In this document: in pieces, positions 52,968-63,000 of the stretch | How the letters are laid out: every line of letters begins with the position of its first letter | Numbering within the stretch: position 1 is the stretch's first letter | DNA from: Alteromonas ponticola | Lineage (GTDB): Bacteria > Pseudomonadota > Gammaproteobacteria > Enterobacterales > Alteromonadaceae | Assembly (NCBI RefSeq): GCF_012911815.1 | Contig: NZ_JAATNW010000004.1 | Coordinates: 1 to 64,000, forward strand | Direction of reading: 5' to 3' | Length of the DNA: 64,000 nucleotides | The notes under the pieces: generated by a model | What the model was told of the DNA's origin: nothing | What the model saw: the letters and a program-made list of their open reading frames with translations, nothing else | The model's database searches: none | Position numbers and translations under genes: made by a program

Positions 52968-55103
52968 ATGACCATGCAAAAGATTTTTGCGTTATCGCCC
53001 ATTGTGTTGGCGTTAAACTTACATGCTCAATCAGCAAGCTCTGCGACCAATGATACAAGTAAAGTAAATGAGGATGATGTGGAAGTTATTCGCATCGTCG
53101 AGAGCCGCATTCAGCGTATAAGCACTGGCGCTACGGGGTTGGGGCTGGACAGTTATGATACCCCACAATCTGTGTCTATCGTCGAAGATGATACGATCGC
53201 TAATTATCAGTTAAACGATATTAATAACCTGTTCAGACACGTCACCGGCATCAACATTGACCGCACTGAAACGGATCGCACCTACTTTAACTCGCGCGGT
53301 TTCGATATCACCAGCATGCATGTCGATGGGTCTGGTGTTCCTTTCGGCAATATTTTCGTCGGTGACATGGATACCGCCATTTATGAACGAGTAGAATTCA
53401 TCAGGGGCTCCAATGGCCTGATCACAGGGCTGGGTAACCCCTCGGGGACGGTTAACTATGTGCGCAAACGTCCAAAGAACGAATCTGCAGGCAACATCGA
53501 CTTAACCTATGGCCGTTGGTCTAACATGCGTGCGGTGGCTGATGTTTCGACGCCGCTGACAGAGTCTGGCTCCTGGGCCGCACGCGCAGTGGTGGTGCAT
53601 CAGGATAAGGGCAGCTGGTTGAATCTATATGGCAATACCCGCAACGTCTTCTACGGGGTTGTTGATGGTCAGCTGGGTGACGCGGTCACCTTAACATTTG
53701 GTTATTCGCATCACGACAACAATGCTGAGGGCAACACGTGGGGTGCGGTTCCGCAAATATACGCTGACGGCACTCAGGCAGATTTTCCTGTATCGACCAC
53801 CACAGCAATGAATTGGACGTATTGGGATACATTAAATCGCAATGCCTTTGCCGAAGTAAGCTGGTTTATCAATGACAACCTTAACTTTACCAGCAAACTA
53901 AACCACATCAATTACGAAGATCAGTCCGAGTTGTTTTACACCTATTGGAGCACAGGACTCGATCGGGAAACCGGTTTGGGCCTGCTCGGCTACCCGGGCA
54001 AGTTTTCAGCCGAAGATGAGACGCTTATCTGGGATAATACATTGCAAGGAAATTTCCGCGCCTGGGGCAAAGAGCATACCTTTATAGTGGGCATCAGCCT
54101 GGCGGATTCTGACACCAGTGATCTTGACTCTGCTGCATTAAGTGGCTTCGATGTGATGCCCGCATTTCCTGGCTGGACAGGTAACGAAGTAAGCCGGCCA
54201 GAGTGGGCTGCACCGATTGAAGCGGGCTTCTCTGTCGTTCAGTTGAACCGCTATTATGGAGCGATGCAGCTAGCGGTTACTGATCGTCTTGATCTGGTTC
54301 TGGGCGGCAGCTTTATTGACTATGAAAACGAAGGTGAGTCATGGGGCGCATCTACCTCTACCACTGAAGACGGCACCAGTCCTTATCTTGGCTTTACCTA
54401 TGAAGCAATCGATAACGTGAATTTCTATGGAAGTTATAGCGACATCTATCAGCCACAATATTACCTGAACGAAGATTTGCAACCACTGGGTTCGGCTGAA
54501 GGACGCAGTTACGAAGTGGGGGTGAAAACTCGCTTTGACAATAACTTCCTGGTGAGCTTCGCCTTGTTCAGAACAGAACAGGAAAACCTGTATGAATTTC
54601 TTGGCTATGACGATGGCGACGGCGTCGATGACGAAGATTACTCTGATGATTTCACCTATGCGTTATATCGCGGGGTTACAGTGGCATCGAATGGCTTTGA
54701 AGTGGAGGTTTCGGGACCGTTAAATGATGAATGGTCTGTTCTGGGTGGCCTGACAGTGCTGAACATGAGAGACGAAGACGGGGGCGATGCGAGAACGCAT
54801 ATTCCGCGTAAAACGTTCAAGTTATTAGCCGACTATGCACCGCAATGGAACGAAGACGTAAACGCCGGTGTGTCAGTTCGCTGGCAAAGTGAGGTGTATG
54901 CCGATACTGCGTTTGGGCGCATTGAGCAAGACAGCTACGGCTTGGTTGGCGGTTATATAAGTTACGCCTTTCATGAGCAGTTATCATTAAGTTTAAATGT
55001 CGATAATATATTTGACGAAGAGTATTTAGGTTCACTCCTGCTAGAGCAGACATTCGCTGGTTCGCCAACCGATTATAGCGTGACATTACGCTGGAATTTC
55101 TAG
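52968..55103 (+). CDS. TonB-dependent siderophore receptor
   Basis: About 711 residues from the ATG at 52968 (MTMQKIFALSPIVLALNLHA, a signal peptide), preferred to an ORF start 57 bases upstream that lies close to the Fur-like box. Plug domain with YDTPQSVSIVEDDTI, RGFDITSMHVDGSGVP and RVEFIRGSNGLITGLGNPSG, the FhuE/FpvA-like class of ferric-siderophore receptors. Then a 22-strand barrel ending in Phe (SVTLRWNF). A possible TonB box is VEVIRIVESR (about 36-45). The ligand is unknown. Confidence 0.93.
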   Translation: MTMQKIFALSPIVLALNLHAQSASSATNDTSKVNEDDVEVIRIVESRIQRISTGATGLGLDSYDTPQSVSIVEDDTIANYQLNDINNLFRHVTGINIDRTETDRTYFNSRGFDITSMHVDGSGVPFGNIFVGDMDTAIYERVEFIRGSNGLITGLGNPSGTVNYVRKRPKNESAGNIDLTYGRWSNMRAVADVSTPLTESGSWAARAVVVHQDKGSWLNLYGNTRNVFYGVVDGQLGDAVTLTFGYSHHDNNAEGNTWGAVPQIYADGTQADFPVSTTTAMNWTYWDTLNRNAFAEVSWFINDNLNFTSKLNHINYEDQSELFYTYWSTGLDRETGLGLLGYPGKFSAEDETLIWDNTLQGNFRAWGKEHTFIVGISLADSDTSDLDSAALSGFDVMPAFPGWTGNEVSRPEWAAPIEAGFSVVQLNRYYGAMQLAVTDRLDLVLGGSFIDYENEGESWGASTSTTEDGTSPYLGFTYEAIDNVNFYGSYSDIYQPQYYLNEDLQPLGSAEGRSYEVGVKTRFDNNFLVSFALFRTEQENLYEFLGYDDGDGVDDEDYSDDFTYALYRGVTVASNGFEVEVSGPLNDEWSVLGGLTVLNMRDEDGGDARTHIPRKTFKLLADYAPQWNEDVNAGVSVRWQSEVYADTAFGRIEQDSYGLVGGYISYAFHEQLSLSLNVDNIFDEEYLGSLLLEQTFAGSPTDYSVTLRWNF

Positions 55104-55119
55104 TTGTCACCTGGACATA

Positions 55120-55154
55120 GGCATCCGCAATGAACCAGCGGATGCCGTGTTTTT
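55120..55154 (+). terminator. terminator of the siderophore receptor gene
   Basis: GGCATCCGC-AATGAACCA-GCGGATGCC hairpin, then GTGTTTTT. 17 bases after the stop. Confidence 0.88.
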
Positions 55155-55385
55155 AAAAACATGGTCGTTGGTTAGTTACAACGATTTGTACTAACAGGCT
55201 TATGCATTGCCAATTTGGCGTGGTGAAGAAGCTCACCGATCGATCACGGGCAGATAACAAGCTACTACCCTGCTGAAAATCTATTACACAATGGTATTTA
55301 ATGTAAGTAAATGTTGAGTTGCGCTCGATTTCCCCGCTAGCCCGCAGTATATTAAGTAAACGTAATATGGTGAGGATTAGGCAAT

Positions 55386-56279
55386 ATGAACAATACAGGG
55401 ATTTTGCTGCTGGCCATTTCTCTCCTCTTTTCATCGTTTACTGCGTCCGCCAGGGAAAACATCGTGGTGCCTACACTGCTTGAAGGTGCTACCGATCAAT
55501 ACGACTATTTTGTTGAATTGTTATCGCTTTTTGTAGAAAAAAGTGAACCGAAGTTCGGTGAGGCTCAAATTGTGAAAACGGCGATCCCCATGAACCGATT
55601 ACGCCAATTGCGGGCATTGGAACATGACGAGATTCATGTGGTATGGAGCATTACCAATAAAGAAAGAGAACAGAATTACCGGCCGGTATACTTTCCATTA
55701 ACCGGCGGCCTGTTTGGCTATCGGGTGTTTCTCGTTGCACAAAACAGTTCTACGCTGACCAGGAAACTCAGGTTAACTCAACTACAGAAAATGCTGACTA
55801 TTCAAAGTATCGAGTGGCCAGATTACCGCACGCTGGCACTGAACAACTTTAATGTGCATGATGCCGATTACGCCTCCAGTTTTGGCATTGTGGAAAGAGG
55901 TTTGGCTGACTTATATCCGCGTTCTATTACCGAGGTGTTTTCTGAGGCAGAGATGCACCCCAACCTGGTGATTGATCCCCATCACGCCATATTCTATCCA
56001 AGCTTCATGTATTTTTTTGTGAGAAAAGACAACAAGGCACTGGTGAGACGTCTGCAGTACGGGGCGAAAAAAGCGTTCAAAGACGGCGACGTTTATCGCT
56101 TATTATCTTCTAAGCCTTTTTACCAGCAAGCGGTGCAATTGATGAAAAATAAAACCTTATTCACGCTTGATAATCCGCTCACCCAACGCTCTGACAAAGT
56201 GAAGCAGCATGCCTTTGTTCAACAGGTTCGCAGGGATTTTTTCGAAGAGCCAATAAATTCGAAAATTAGCGTGGAGTAA
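55386..56279 (+). CDS. periplasmic solute-binding-like protein
   Basis: 297 residues. Signal peptide (GILLLAISLLFSSFTASA), then a domain like family 3 extracellular solute-binding proteins, with VPTLLEGATDQYDYFVELLS and HEVW-like HVVWSITNKERE. Only moderate similarity to known ligands' motifs. GAGGATT lies before ATG. It is alone, 113 bases before the Cus genes on the same strand. It could be a sensor or amino-acid-like binding protein. Confidence 0.72.
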   Translation: MNNTGILLLAISLLFSSFTASARENIVVPTLLEGATDQYDYFVELLSLFVEKSEPKFGEAQIVKTAIPMNRLRQLRALEHDEIHVVWSITNKEREQNYRPVYFPLTGGLFGYRVFLVAQNSSTLTRKLRLTQLQKMLTIQSIEWPDYRTLALNNFNVHDADYASSFGIVERGLADLYPRSITEVFSEAEMHPNLVIDPHHAIFYPSFMYFFVRKDNKALVRRLQYGAKKAFKDGDVYRLLSSKPFYQQAVQLMKNKTLFTLDNPLTQRSDKVKQHAFVQQVRRDFFEEPINSKISVE

Positions 56280-56339
56280 TTTATTTTTGTTCTCATTGCC
56301 GGGTGGCGGGGTTTCAGTGGAAACACTGCAGTGTAAATC

Positions 56340-56372
56340 AAACGCAAAGCAGGCTATACTTTCCTTGCGTTT
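56340..56372 (+). promoter_or_regulatory. operator-like inverted repeat around the -10 of the cus operon
   Basis: AAACGCAA (56340) and TTGCGTTT (56365) form an 8-bp inverted repeat with a 17-base spacer that contains TATACT (56355-56360), a good -10 box. The predicted start is about 25 bases before the GTG of the first gene. The binding protein is unknown; it is not a CusR box I recognise. Confidence 0.5.
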
Positions 56373-56392
56373 TAATCAGTTGGGCTAATAAA

Positions 56393-56785
56393 GTGTTTCG
56401 TAATACCTGCCTTTTTCTATTATTGTTAGCTGTCAGTCTTCAGGCATTGGCACAGCAATATAGCGTGCATGGTGTTCATCACAGCCACGACAGTTTAATC
56501 ACAGAGCAGACGCCCAACCAAAACGACCATTCGCAGACTCGCCCCCACGACATGAGCGAGCACGATAGCCACTGTGGGCAAGCGAAAGTGGCTGAAGTCA
56601 TGGAAGAGGCGAATTGTTGCGAAGAAGAATGTACGTGTACTATTCAAATTTGCACAAATATTTCGCAATTTATTGTACATACCGCGTTTCTTCCAGCTCA
56701 TGCGAAAAGCTCTGAGGCCTATCGTTTTACCAATGCGGCCACGCGCACCCTCCCTTCTGCGCTCTTTCGTCCTCCAATAAGCTAA
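56393..56785 (+). CDS. small Cys/His-rich periplasmic protein at the head of the cus operon
   Basis: About 130 residues from GTG 56393 (signal peptide FRNTCLFLLLLAVSLQALA). The mature part has HGVHHSHDS, HDMSEHDSHCG and EANCCEEECTCTIQIC, a dense Cys/His metal-binding pattern resembling CopL/DUF2946-like proteins found before copper-resistance genes. It may buffer or sense copper. The longer in-frame ORF begins 90 bases upstream and is less likely, as it would place the signal peptide internally. Confidence 0.72.
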   Translation: MFRNTCLFLLLLAVSLQALAQQYSVHGVHHSHDSLITEQTPNQNDHSQTRPHDMSEHDSHCGQAKVAEVMEEANCCEEECTCTIQICTNISQFIVHTAFLPAHAKSSEAYRFTNAATRTLPSALFRPPIS

Positions 56786-56869
56786 CCATTCGTTTTATCT
56801 AATTTAACAGACGAAGAAACGAGCGTTTTTCGTCGCTTTGTTTTGATTGCACAAATAATGGATATACCC

Positions 56870-58282
56870 ATGACGAATTGGTTTACCTCTCTGTCAATCA
56901 GAGGGCTGTGGTGTAAGGCTAACCTGGAAAACCTCGTTATCCCGTTCTTTTCCCACGGCGCCTACTGTATAAAACTAATTGCATTAGGCGCTTATGTGTC
57001 TAGCTCATCGATGGTAGTAGCTCAAACAGAAAATGACAGGATTGCGTTACCTGTTCTGATCGACCGGGCCCTTGCGAACGACGCTAAATTAACCGGCGCT
57101 AAACTGCGTGAGCAGGCCGTAAAAGATAAGAGCATTGCTGCCGGTACGTTACCCGATCCATCGGTTTCAATTGGTATGATGAATCTGCCGGTAGATACAT
57201 TTGATTTTTCACAAGAAGCCATGACGCAACTGAAGGTAGGGGTAAGTCAGATGTTTCCCCGTGGTGATGTCCTTGCGCTGAGACAAGGTCAGTTAAGCCT
57301 GCAAGCCAGCCGCTTTCCCCAGTTACGCGCCGAACGCAGAGCGCAGCTCGCGGTTGCAGTGAGTCTGCGCTGGTTGGATTGGTATCAGGCCGTGCAAACA
57401 ATCGAGCTTATCGACAATGATACCGTATTGTTTGACCAACTGGTGGATATAGTGAAGGCAAATTATGCGTCTGCCATCGGCTCCACCCGGCAGCAGGATT
57501 TAATCAGAGCCGAACTGGAAAAAGTGCAGCTGAGCGATCGTCTTACCATTCAGCAGCAACGCCAGGAGATGGCTATCGCCGCGTTGGGTCAGTGGCTGGA
57601 CATGCCTGTGGCAGCCAACAGTGCGCAATTACATAAGCCGGATATTCCACTCGCTGTTCCACACACCAAAGTGTTTGACCTCTCGTTGCAAGACCTCGCA
57701 TCGATTTTGAATGACCATCCAGCATTGCGAGCACTCACTATTGACTATCAGGTGGCGAATAAAGAGGTTGCGGTAGCCAAACAGCAATACAAACCGCAAT
57801 GGGGAGTGGAAGCCAGTTACGCCTGGCGCGATGAGTCAGCTGACACAATGAGCCGCGCCGACTTTTTTTCGGTGGGGGTGAGTTTTGATGTTCCCCTGTT
57901 TACGCAAAACCGCCAGGATAGAGGGGTTTCCGCTGCGGTTGCTGAGGCTGAGGCGGTAAAAACAGAGCAGCAATTACTATTAAGAAAAATGATGGCTGAT
58001 GTAAACTCATTACGTCAGCAGCTACGCCGTCTTATGCAACGAAAAGCACTTTATTCCGGACAGTTACTGAGTCAAATGCAAGAACAAACCGATGCCACGT
58101 TAACTGCTTACACCAACGATGATGGTGAGTTTGCTGAAGTCGTGCGCTCGCGGATCACCTTGCTAAACAGTCGTATTGCTGCGCTGGAAATTGACGTTGA
58201 AATATTAAAGACCATTGTTCAGCTGAATTATTACCTGGCACCTAATTTCTCTGACTGGGTTCTGGATGGAGTACAGCCATGA
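56870..58282 (+). CDS. cusC: CusC-like TolC-family outer-membrane efflux channel
   Basis: About 470 residues from ATG 56870; TTG 56843 and ATG 56858 are alternatives. Signal sequence near 30-50 (ends SSSSMVVA). Two outer-membrane-efflux repeats with coiled coils and QAVKDKSIAAGTLPDPSVS near the start, FFSVGVSFDVPLF in the second half. Outer channel for the RND pump encoded next. Its stop overlaps the cusB start by 4 bases. Confidence 0.9.
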   Translation: MTNWFTSLSIRGLWCKANLENLVIPFFSHGAYCIKLIALGAYVSSSSMVVAQTENDRIALPVLIDRALANDAKLTGAKLREQAVKDKSIAAGTLPDPSVSIGMMNLPVDTFDFSQEAMTQLKVGVSQMFPRGDVLALRQGQLSLQASRFPQLRAERRAQLAVAVSLRWLDWYQAVQTIELIDNDTVLFDQLVDIVKANYASAIGSTRQQDLIRAELEKVQLSDRLTIQQQRQEMAIAALGQWLDMPVAANSAQLHKPDIPLAVPHTKVFDLSLQDLASILNDHPALRALTIDYQVANKEVAVAKQQYKPQWGVEASYAWRDESADTMSRADFFSVGVSFDVPLFTQNRQDRGVSAAVAEAEAVKTEQQLLLRKMMADVNSLRQQLRRLMQRKALYSGQLLSQMQEQTDATLTAYTNDDGEFAEVVRSRITLLNSRIAALEIDVEILKTIVQLNYYLAPNFSDWVLDGVQP

Positions 58283-60027
58283 AATTAACTACCTCCCACA
58301 TTATAACTGCAACGGTAGGCGTGCTAATTGGTCTAGCCGTCATGTATGTAATCGACTCACCTGAGCAGGCGGATGAAGCGGCGGATACAGCAGAGCAAAA
58401 GCCCCTTTACTGGGTAGCGCCAATGGACAGTAATTATCGTCGCGATAAGCCGGGTAAGTCACCCATGGGCATGGATTTGGTACCCGTGTATGAAGAAGAC
58501 TCTGCCAGTGCTGACGAAGGGCCCGGTGTGGTCCGAATCTCACCGACTGTGGTGAATAATTTGGGGGTGCGCACAGCGCCGGTATCTTCAGGGGCGATCG
58601 ACAAGGTTATTCACACTGTGGGTTACATTCGCTACGCGGAAGATTCATTGTTGCATATTCATCCCCGGGTAGAAGGCTGGGTGGAAAAGTTACACGTAGA
58701 CGCAGCGGGCGAGGAAGTGCAGGCGGGTGAACCTTTATACACGCTTTATGCGCCACAACTGGTGAATGCTCAGGAAGAATTCCTGATTGCGCTGCGACGG
58801 GCTGATACCTCATTGCTAAACGCAGCCCGTGAACGATTACATGCCCTGCAACTGCCTAAGCACTTCATACAAACATTAGAGAAATCGCGCAAGGTCAGTC
58901 AAACGGTTACCTTTAATGCACCCCAATCCGGTGTGCTTGATGAACTCAATATTCGTGAAGGTTTTTATATTCAGCCCGGTACCACCTTGATGAGTATTGG
59001 CCAGCTGGAGAAAATCTGGGTGGATGCCGAAGTTTTTGAAAGTGACGCAGCCAGTGTTCAGTCAGGGTTACCGGTGACGATGACCGTAGATTATTTTCCC
59101 GACCAGCAGTGGCAGGGGAAAGTGGACTATGTTTACCCTTCATTAAATGCGAAAAATCGCACATTGCGCTTGCGCTTGCAGTTTAATAATCCCGATCGCC
59201 GATTAAAGCCGAACATGTTTGCCCAAGTCACTATTCATGCTGAAAAAGGCAACGCTGTAACCTATGTGCCTAAATCAGCGGTGATCCGCACCGGTCAACA
59301 AGCCAGAGTGGTGGTAGCGTTGGGAGATGGCCAATTCAAATCAGTCGCGGTAGAAACAGGCCTTTCAGATAAACAACATGTAGAAATTCTGTCAGGACTG
59401 AAGGCGAATGACCGCGTGGTCACATCTGCCCAGTTTTTAATTGATTCCGAGTCAAGTAAATCGTCCGATTTCGCGCGTATGTCCCAGGCCGAGCAAGTAA
59501 CGTCTGTATGGGCAGAAGGTCAGGTGAACAGTGTGATGACTGGTCACCGCATGGCGAATATCACCCATCAACCTGTCGATGAGTGGGATTGGCCAGAAAT
59601 GACCATGGACTTCGATGTCGCTGAGTCCGTAGATATAGACGCTTTGGCGAAAGCGGATACGCTGCATTTTGAGATAACCAAGATGCAGAATAACGAATAT
59701 CAGGTTACTGGTATTCATGTTATGACCGAAAAAGACAGTAACGTTAATCAGGCCACGGTTGTAGGTACGATCAATAAAATAGATTTGACCACGCGGGTGC
59801 TGAATATCAGCCGAGGCCCCATCGAAAAATGGGATCGCCCCGCGGCCACCATGGATTTTGTGGCAGCAGATGAAATTGATCTTACCCAGTTTAAACAGGG
59901 GCAGGAAGTCTCCTTTACATTTGAAGTCGGTGAAGACTTCGTCATCATCGAAATGCAAGCGAAAAACACCATGGAAATGGACCACCGCCAGCATGACATG
60001 AGCAGCCACAACGGGACGAAATCATGA
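58279..60027 (+). CDS. cusB: CusB-like membrane fusion protein with two C-terminal CusF-like domains
   Basis: 582 residues, longer than E. coli CusB. One N-terminal TM anchor, a heavy-metal-binding domain (about 43-76: YWVAPMDSNYRRDKPGKSPM, GMDLVPVYEE), a lipoyl/hairpin/beta-barrel adaptor core (about 90-395), then two CusF-like domains. The first (about 409-485) has all CusF metal ligands: ITHQPVDEWDWPEMTMDF (His, Trp, Met, Met). The second (about 488-570) reads ISRGPIEKWDRPAATMDF, with His, Trp and the first Met lost. It binds Cu(I)/Ag(I) and feeds CusA. It overlaps cusA by 4 bases. Confidence 0.92.
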   Translation: MKLTTSHIITATVGVLIGLAVMYVIDSPEQADEAADTAEQKPLYWVAPMDSNYRRDKPGKSPMGMDLVPVYEEDSASADEGPGVVRISPTVVNNLGVRTAPVSSGAIDKVIHTVGYIRYAEDSLLHIHPRVEGWVEKLHVDAAGEEVQAGEPLYTLYAPQLVNAQEEFLIALRRADTSLLNAARERLHALQLPKHFIQTLEKSRKVSQTVTFNAPQSGVLDELNIREGFYIQPGTTLMSIGQLEKIWVDAEVFESDAASVQSGLPVTMTVDYFPDQQWQGKVDYVYPSLNAKNRTLRLRLQFNNPDRRLKPNMFAQVTIHAEKGNAVTYVPKSAVIRTGQQARVVVALGDGQFKSVAVETGLSDKQHVEILSGLKANDRVVTSAQFLIDSESSKSSDFARMSQAEQVTSVWAEGQVNSVMTGHRMANITHQPVDEWDWPEMTMDFDVAESVDIDALAKADTLHFEITKMQNNEYQVTGIHVMTEKDSNVNQATVVGTINKIDLTTRVLNISRGPIEKWDRPAATMDFVAADEIDLTQFKQGQEVSFTFEVGEDFVIIEMQAKNTMEMDHRQHDMSSHNGTKS

Positions 60028-63000
60028 TTGGCGCGGTCATACGCTGGTCGGTAGCCAACCGTTTTTTTGTCTTGCTGGCTACGTTGTTTATTGTGCTGGG
60101 TGGTATTTATTCAATCAAAAATACACCGGTGGATGCCATTCCTGATTTATCAGATGTGCAGGTAATCATCAAAACCAGTTATCCAGGGCAGGCCCCACAG
60201 GTCGTTCAGGATCAGGTGACCTATCCGCTGACAACAGCGATGTTATCGGTACCGGGGGCGAAAACCGTTCGCGGCTTCTCCTTTTTTGGTGACAGCTTTG
60301 TGTACGTGATTTTTGATGACGATACCGACCTCTATTGGGCGCGCAGTCGCGTACTGGAATACTTAAGCCAGGTCGCACCTTCATTACCTGAAAATGCACG
60401 GCCACAACTGGGCCCGGATGCCACCGGCGTGGGCTGGGTTTACCTCTATGCGTTAGTGGATAAAACCGGCCAGCACGACATCAGCCAGTTACGCAGTATT
60501 CAGGACTGGTTCTTGAAATATGAATTACAAACGGTTCCGGGCGTGTCAGAAGTGGCCCCGGTGGGCGGCATGGTGCGGCAATATCAGGTTCAGGTTTCGC
60601 CGGATAAATTACGTGCCTACAACATCCCGCTAAACCTGGTGCAAACTGCACTTAAACTGGGTAATCAGGAAACCGGCGCATCGGTGATTGAAATGGCCGA
60701 AGCCGAATACATGGTCACCGCAAGTGGTTATATTCAAAGTATTGCCGATATCGAAGCGATTCCCTTAGGTTTGAACGAACAAGGCACGCCTTTAACCATC
60801 GGCGATATCGCTACCGTTTCAGTTGGCCCGCAAATGCGCCGCGGTGTTGCTGAATTAAACGGTAAAGGAGAAACCGTTGGCGGCATAGTAGTAATGCGCT
60901 TTGGTGAAAATGCGCAGGACACCATTGATGGTGTGAAGGACAAACTGCAACAACTGAAGAAAGGCTTGCCAGACGGGGTCGAGATTGTCACCGTATACGA
61001 CCGTTCTGGCTTAATTGGCGAAGCGGTAAACAACCTTTGGACCAAACTGGCTGAAGAGTTTGTGGTGGTGATGTTGGTGTGCGTGGTGTTCCTGTTCCAT
61101 GTGCGCTCGTCGCTAGTGGCGGTTATCAGCTTGCCCATTGGCATCCTCGCTGCCTTTATTGTCATGCACTTACAAGGCATCAACGCCAATATTATGTCCT
61201 TAGGGGGGATTGCTATTGCTATCGGCGCGATGATAGACGGCGCCATTGTGATGATTGAAAATCTTCACAAACATATGGAAAAAACGCCCCTGACCCGTGA
61301 AAATCGCTGGCAGGTGGTGACAGAGGCGGCCAGTGAGGTGGGGCCCGCGTTATTTTTCTCGCTATTGATCATCACCGTTTCATTCTTACCGGTTTTCACC
61401 CTGGAAGCGCAGGAAGGGCGTATGTTTTCGCCTTTAGCGTTTACCAAGACCTATGCCATGGCAGCGGCAGCCGCGTTAGCCATCACCTTGGTGCCCGTGT
61501 TGATGGGCTACTTTGTGCGTGGCAAGGTGATCGCTGAACATAAAAACCCGGTTAACCGTTTTCTCATCGCTGTGTATAAACCTGCCTTACGCACGGTATT
61601 AGCTTTTCCCAAAACAACCCTGCTGCTGGCATTGTTGCTCACGTTACTGAGTGCATGGCCACTGAGTAAAATCGGTAGCGAGTTTATCCCTGATTTGGAT
61701 GAGGGGGACTTGATGTACATGCCCACCACCTACCCGGGGATTTCTATCGGCAAGGCCCGTGAACTGTTGCAGCAAACCGATAAACTGATTAAAACGGTGC
61801 CAGAAGTGCAGACGGTATTTGGAAAAGTGGGGCGGGCTGAGACCGCAACCGACCCTGCACCGTTAACCATGATAGAAACCTTTATCCAACTAAAGCCGCG
61901 CTCAGAATGGCGTGAAGGTGTTACCACCGAATCCCTGAAACAGGAGTTTGATTCCCTGGTGGACTTTCCAGGCTTAACCAATGCCTGGGTCATGCCGATC
62001 AAAACCCGTATCGATATGCTGGCGACAGGGATCAAAACACCCGTTGGCATTAAGGTGGCCGGGCCTGAATTAGATGTTATTCAATCAATTGGTCAGCAGT
62101 TAGAAAAGGTAATGATGGAAGTGCCGGGGACCGCGTCAGTTTATTCCGAGCGTGTGGCGGGTGGGCGCTATTTGCGTGTAGACATCGATCGTTTAAAGGC
62201 CGCGAGGTTTGGTTTGAATATCGCTGATGTTCAACAAGTAGTGGCAACTGCCATTGGCGGCATGAACGTAACGCAAACCATTGAGGGGCTTGAACGCTAT
62301 CCGGTCAATTTGCGTTATCCACAGGACTACCGGGATTCGCCAGAAGCGCTGGCTCGCTTACCTGTGGTAACACCCAATGGACCAAGAATTGCGTTGGGGG
62401 ATGTGGCACGCATTTACATTGAAGATGGCCCCCCCGGCATAAAAAGCGAAAACGCCCGGATCAATGGCTGGGTATATGTCGACATCGGTAATGTGGACGT
62501 TGGCAGCTATGTGGAAAATGCGAAAGCCGCCGTGTCCAGGCATATCGAGCTACCGCCTGGCTATTCCATTAACTGGTCTGGTCAATATGAATATATGGAG
62601 CGCGCCGAAGCCAAGCTGCAGTACGTAGTGCCGCTGACAATAGCCATTATCATTGTTTTGCTTTATCTGAATTTTCGCAGTTTCAGCGAAGTGGCAATCA
62701 TCATGGGGACGCTACCCCTTGCCCTGGTAGGCAGTATCTGGTTAATGTATTTCGAACACTTTAACTTTTCGGTGGCAGTCGGGGTGGGCTTTATCGCGCT
62801 GGCCGGTGTCGCCGTTGAGATAGGTGTTTTGATGCTGGTCTACCTCAATCAAAGCTTTGCTGAACTCACCACTCGCACCGCGATGCCTTCAAAGGATGAA
62901 ATTAAACAGGCGATAGAAGACGGCGCAGGCCTGCGTGTACGCCCGGTTATGATGACATCACTGTCCATCATTATTGGCTTACTCCCGGTGATGTATGGCG

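Noticed and set aside
60734-61246. 170-codon ORF antisense to cusA
   Set aside because: Composition mirrors the pump's TM segments in reverse frame; no independent signals.
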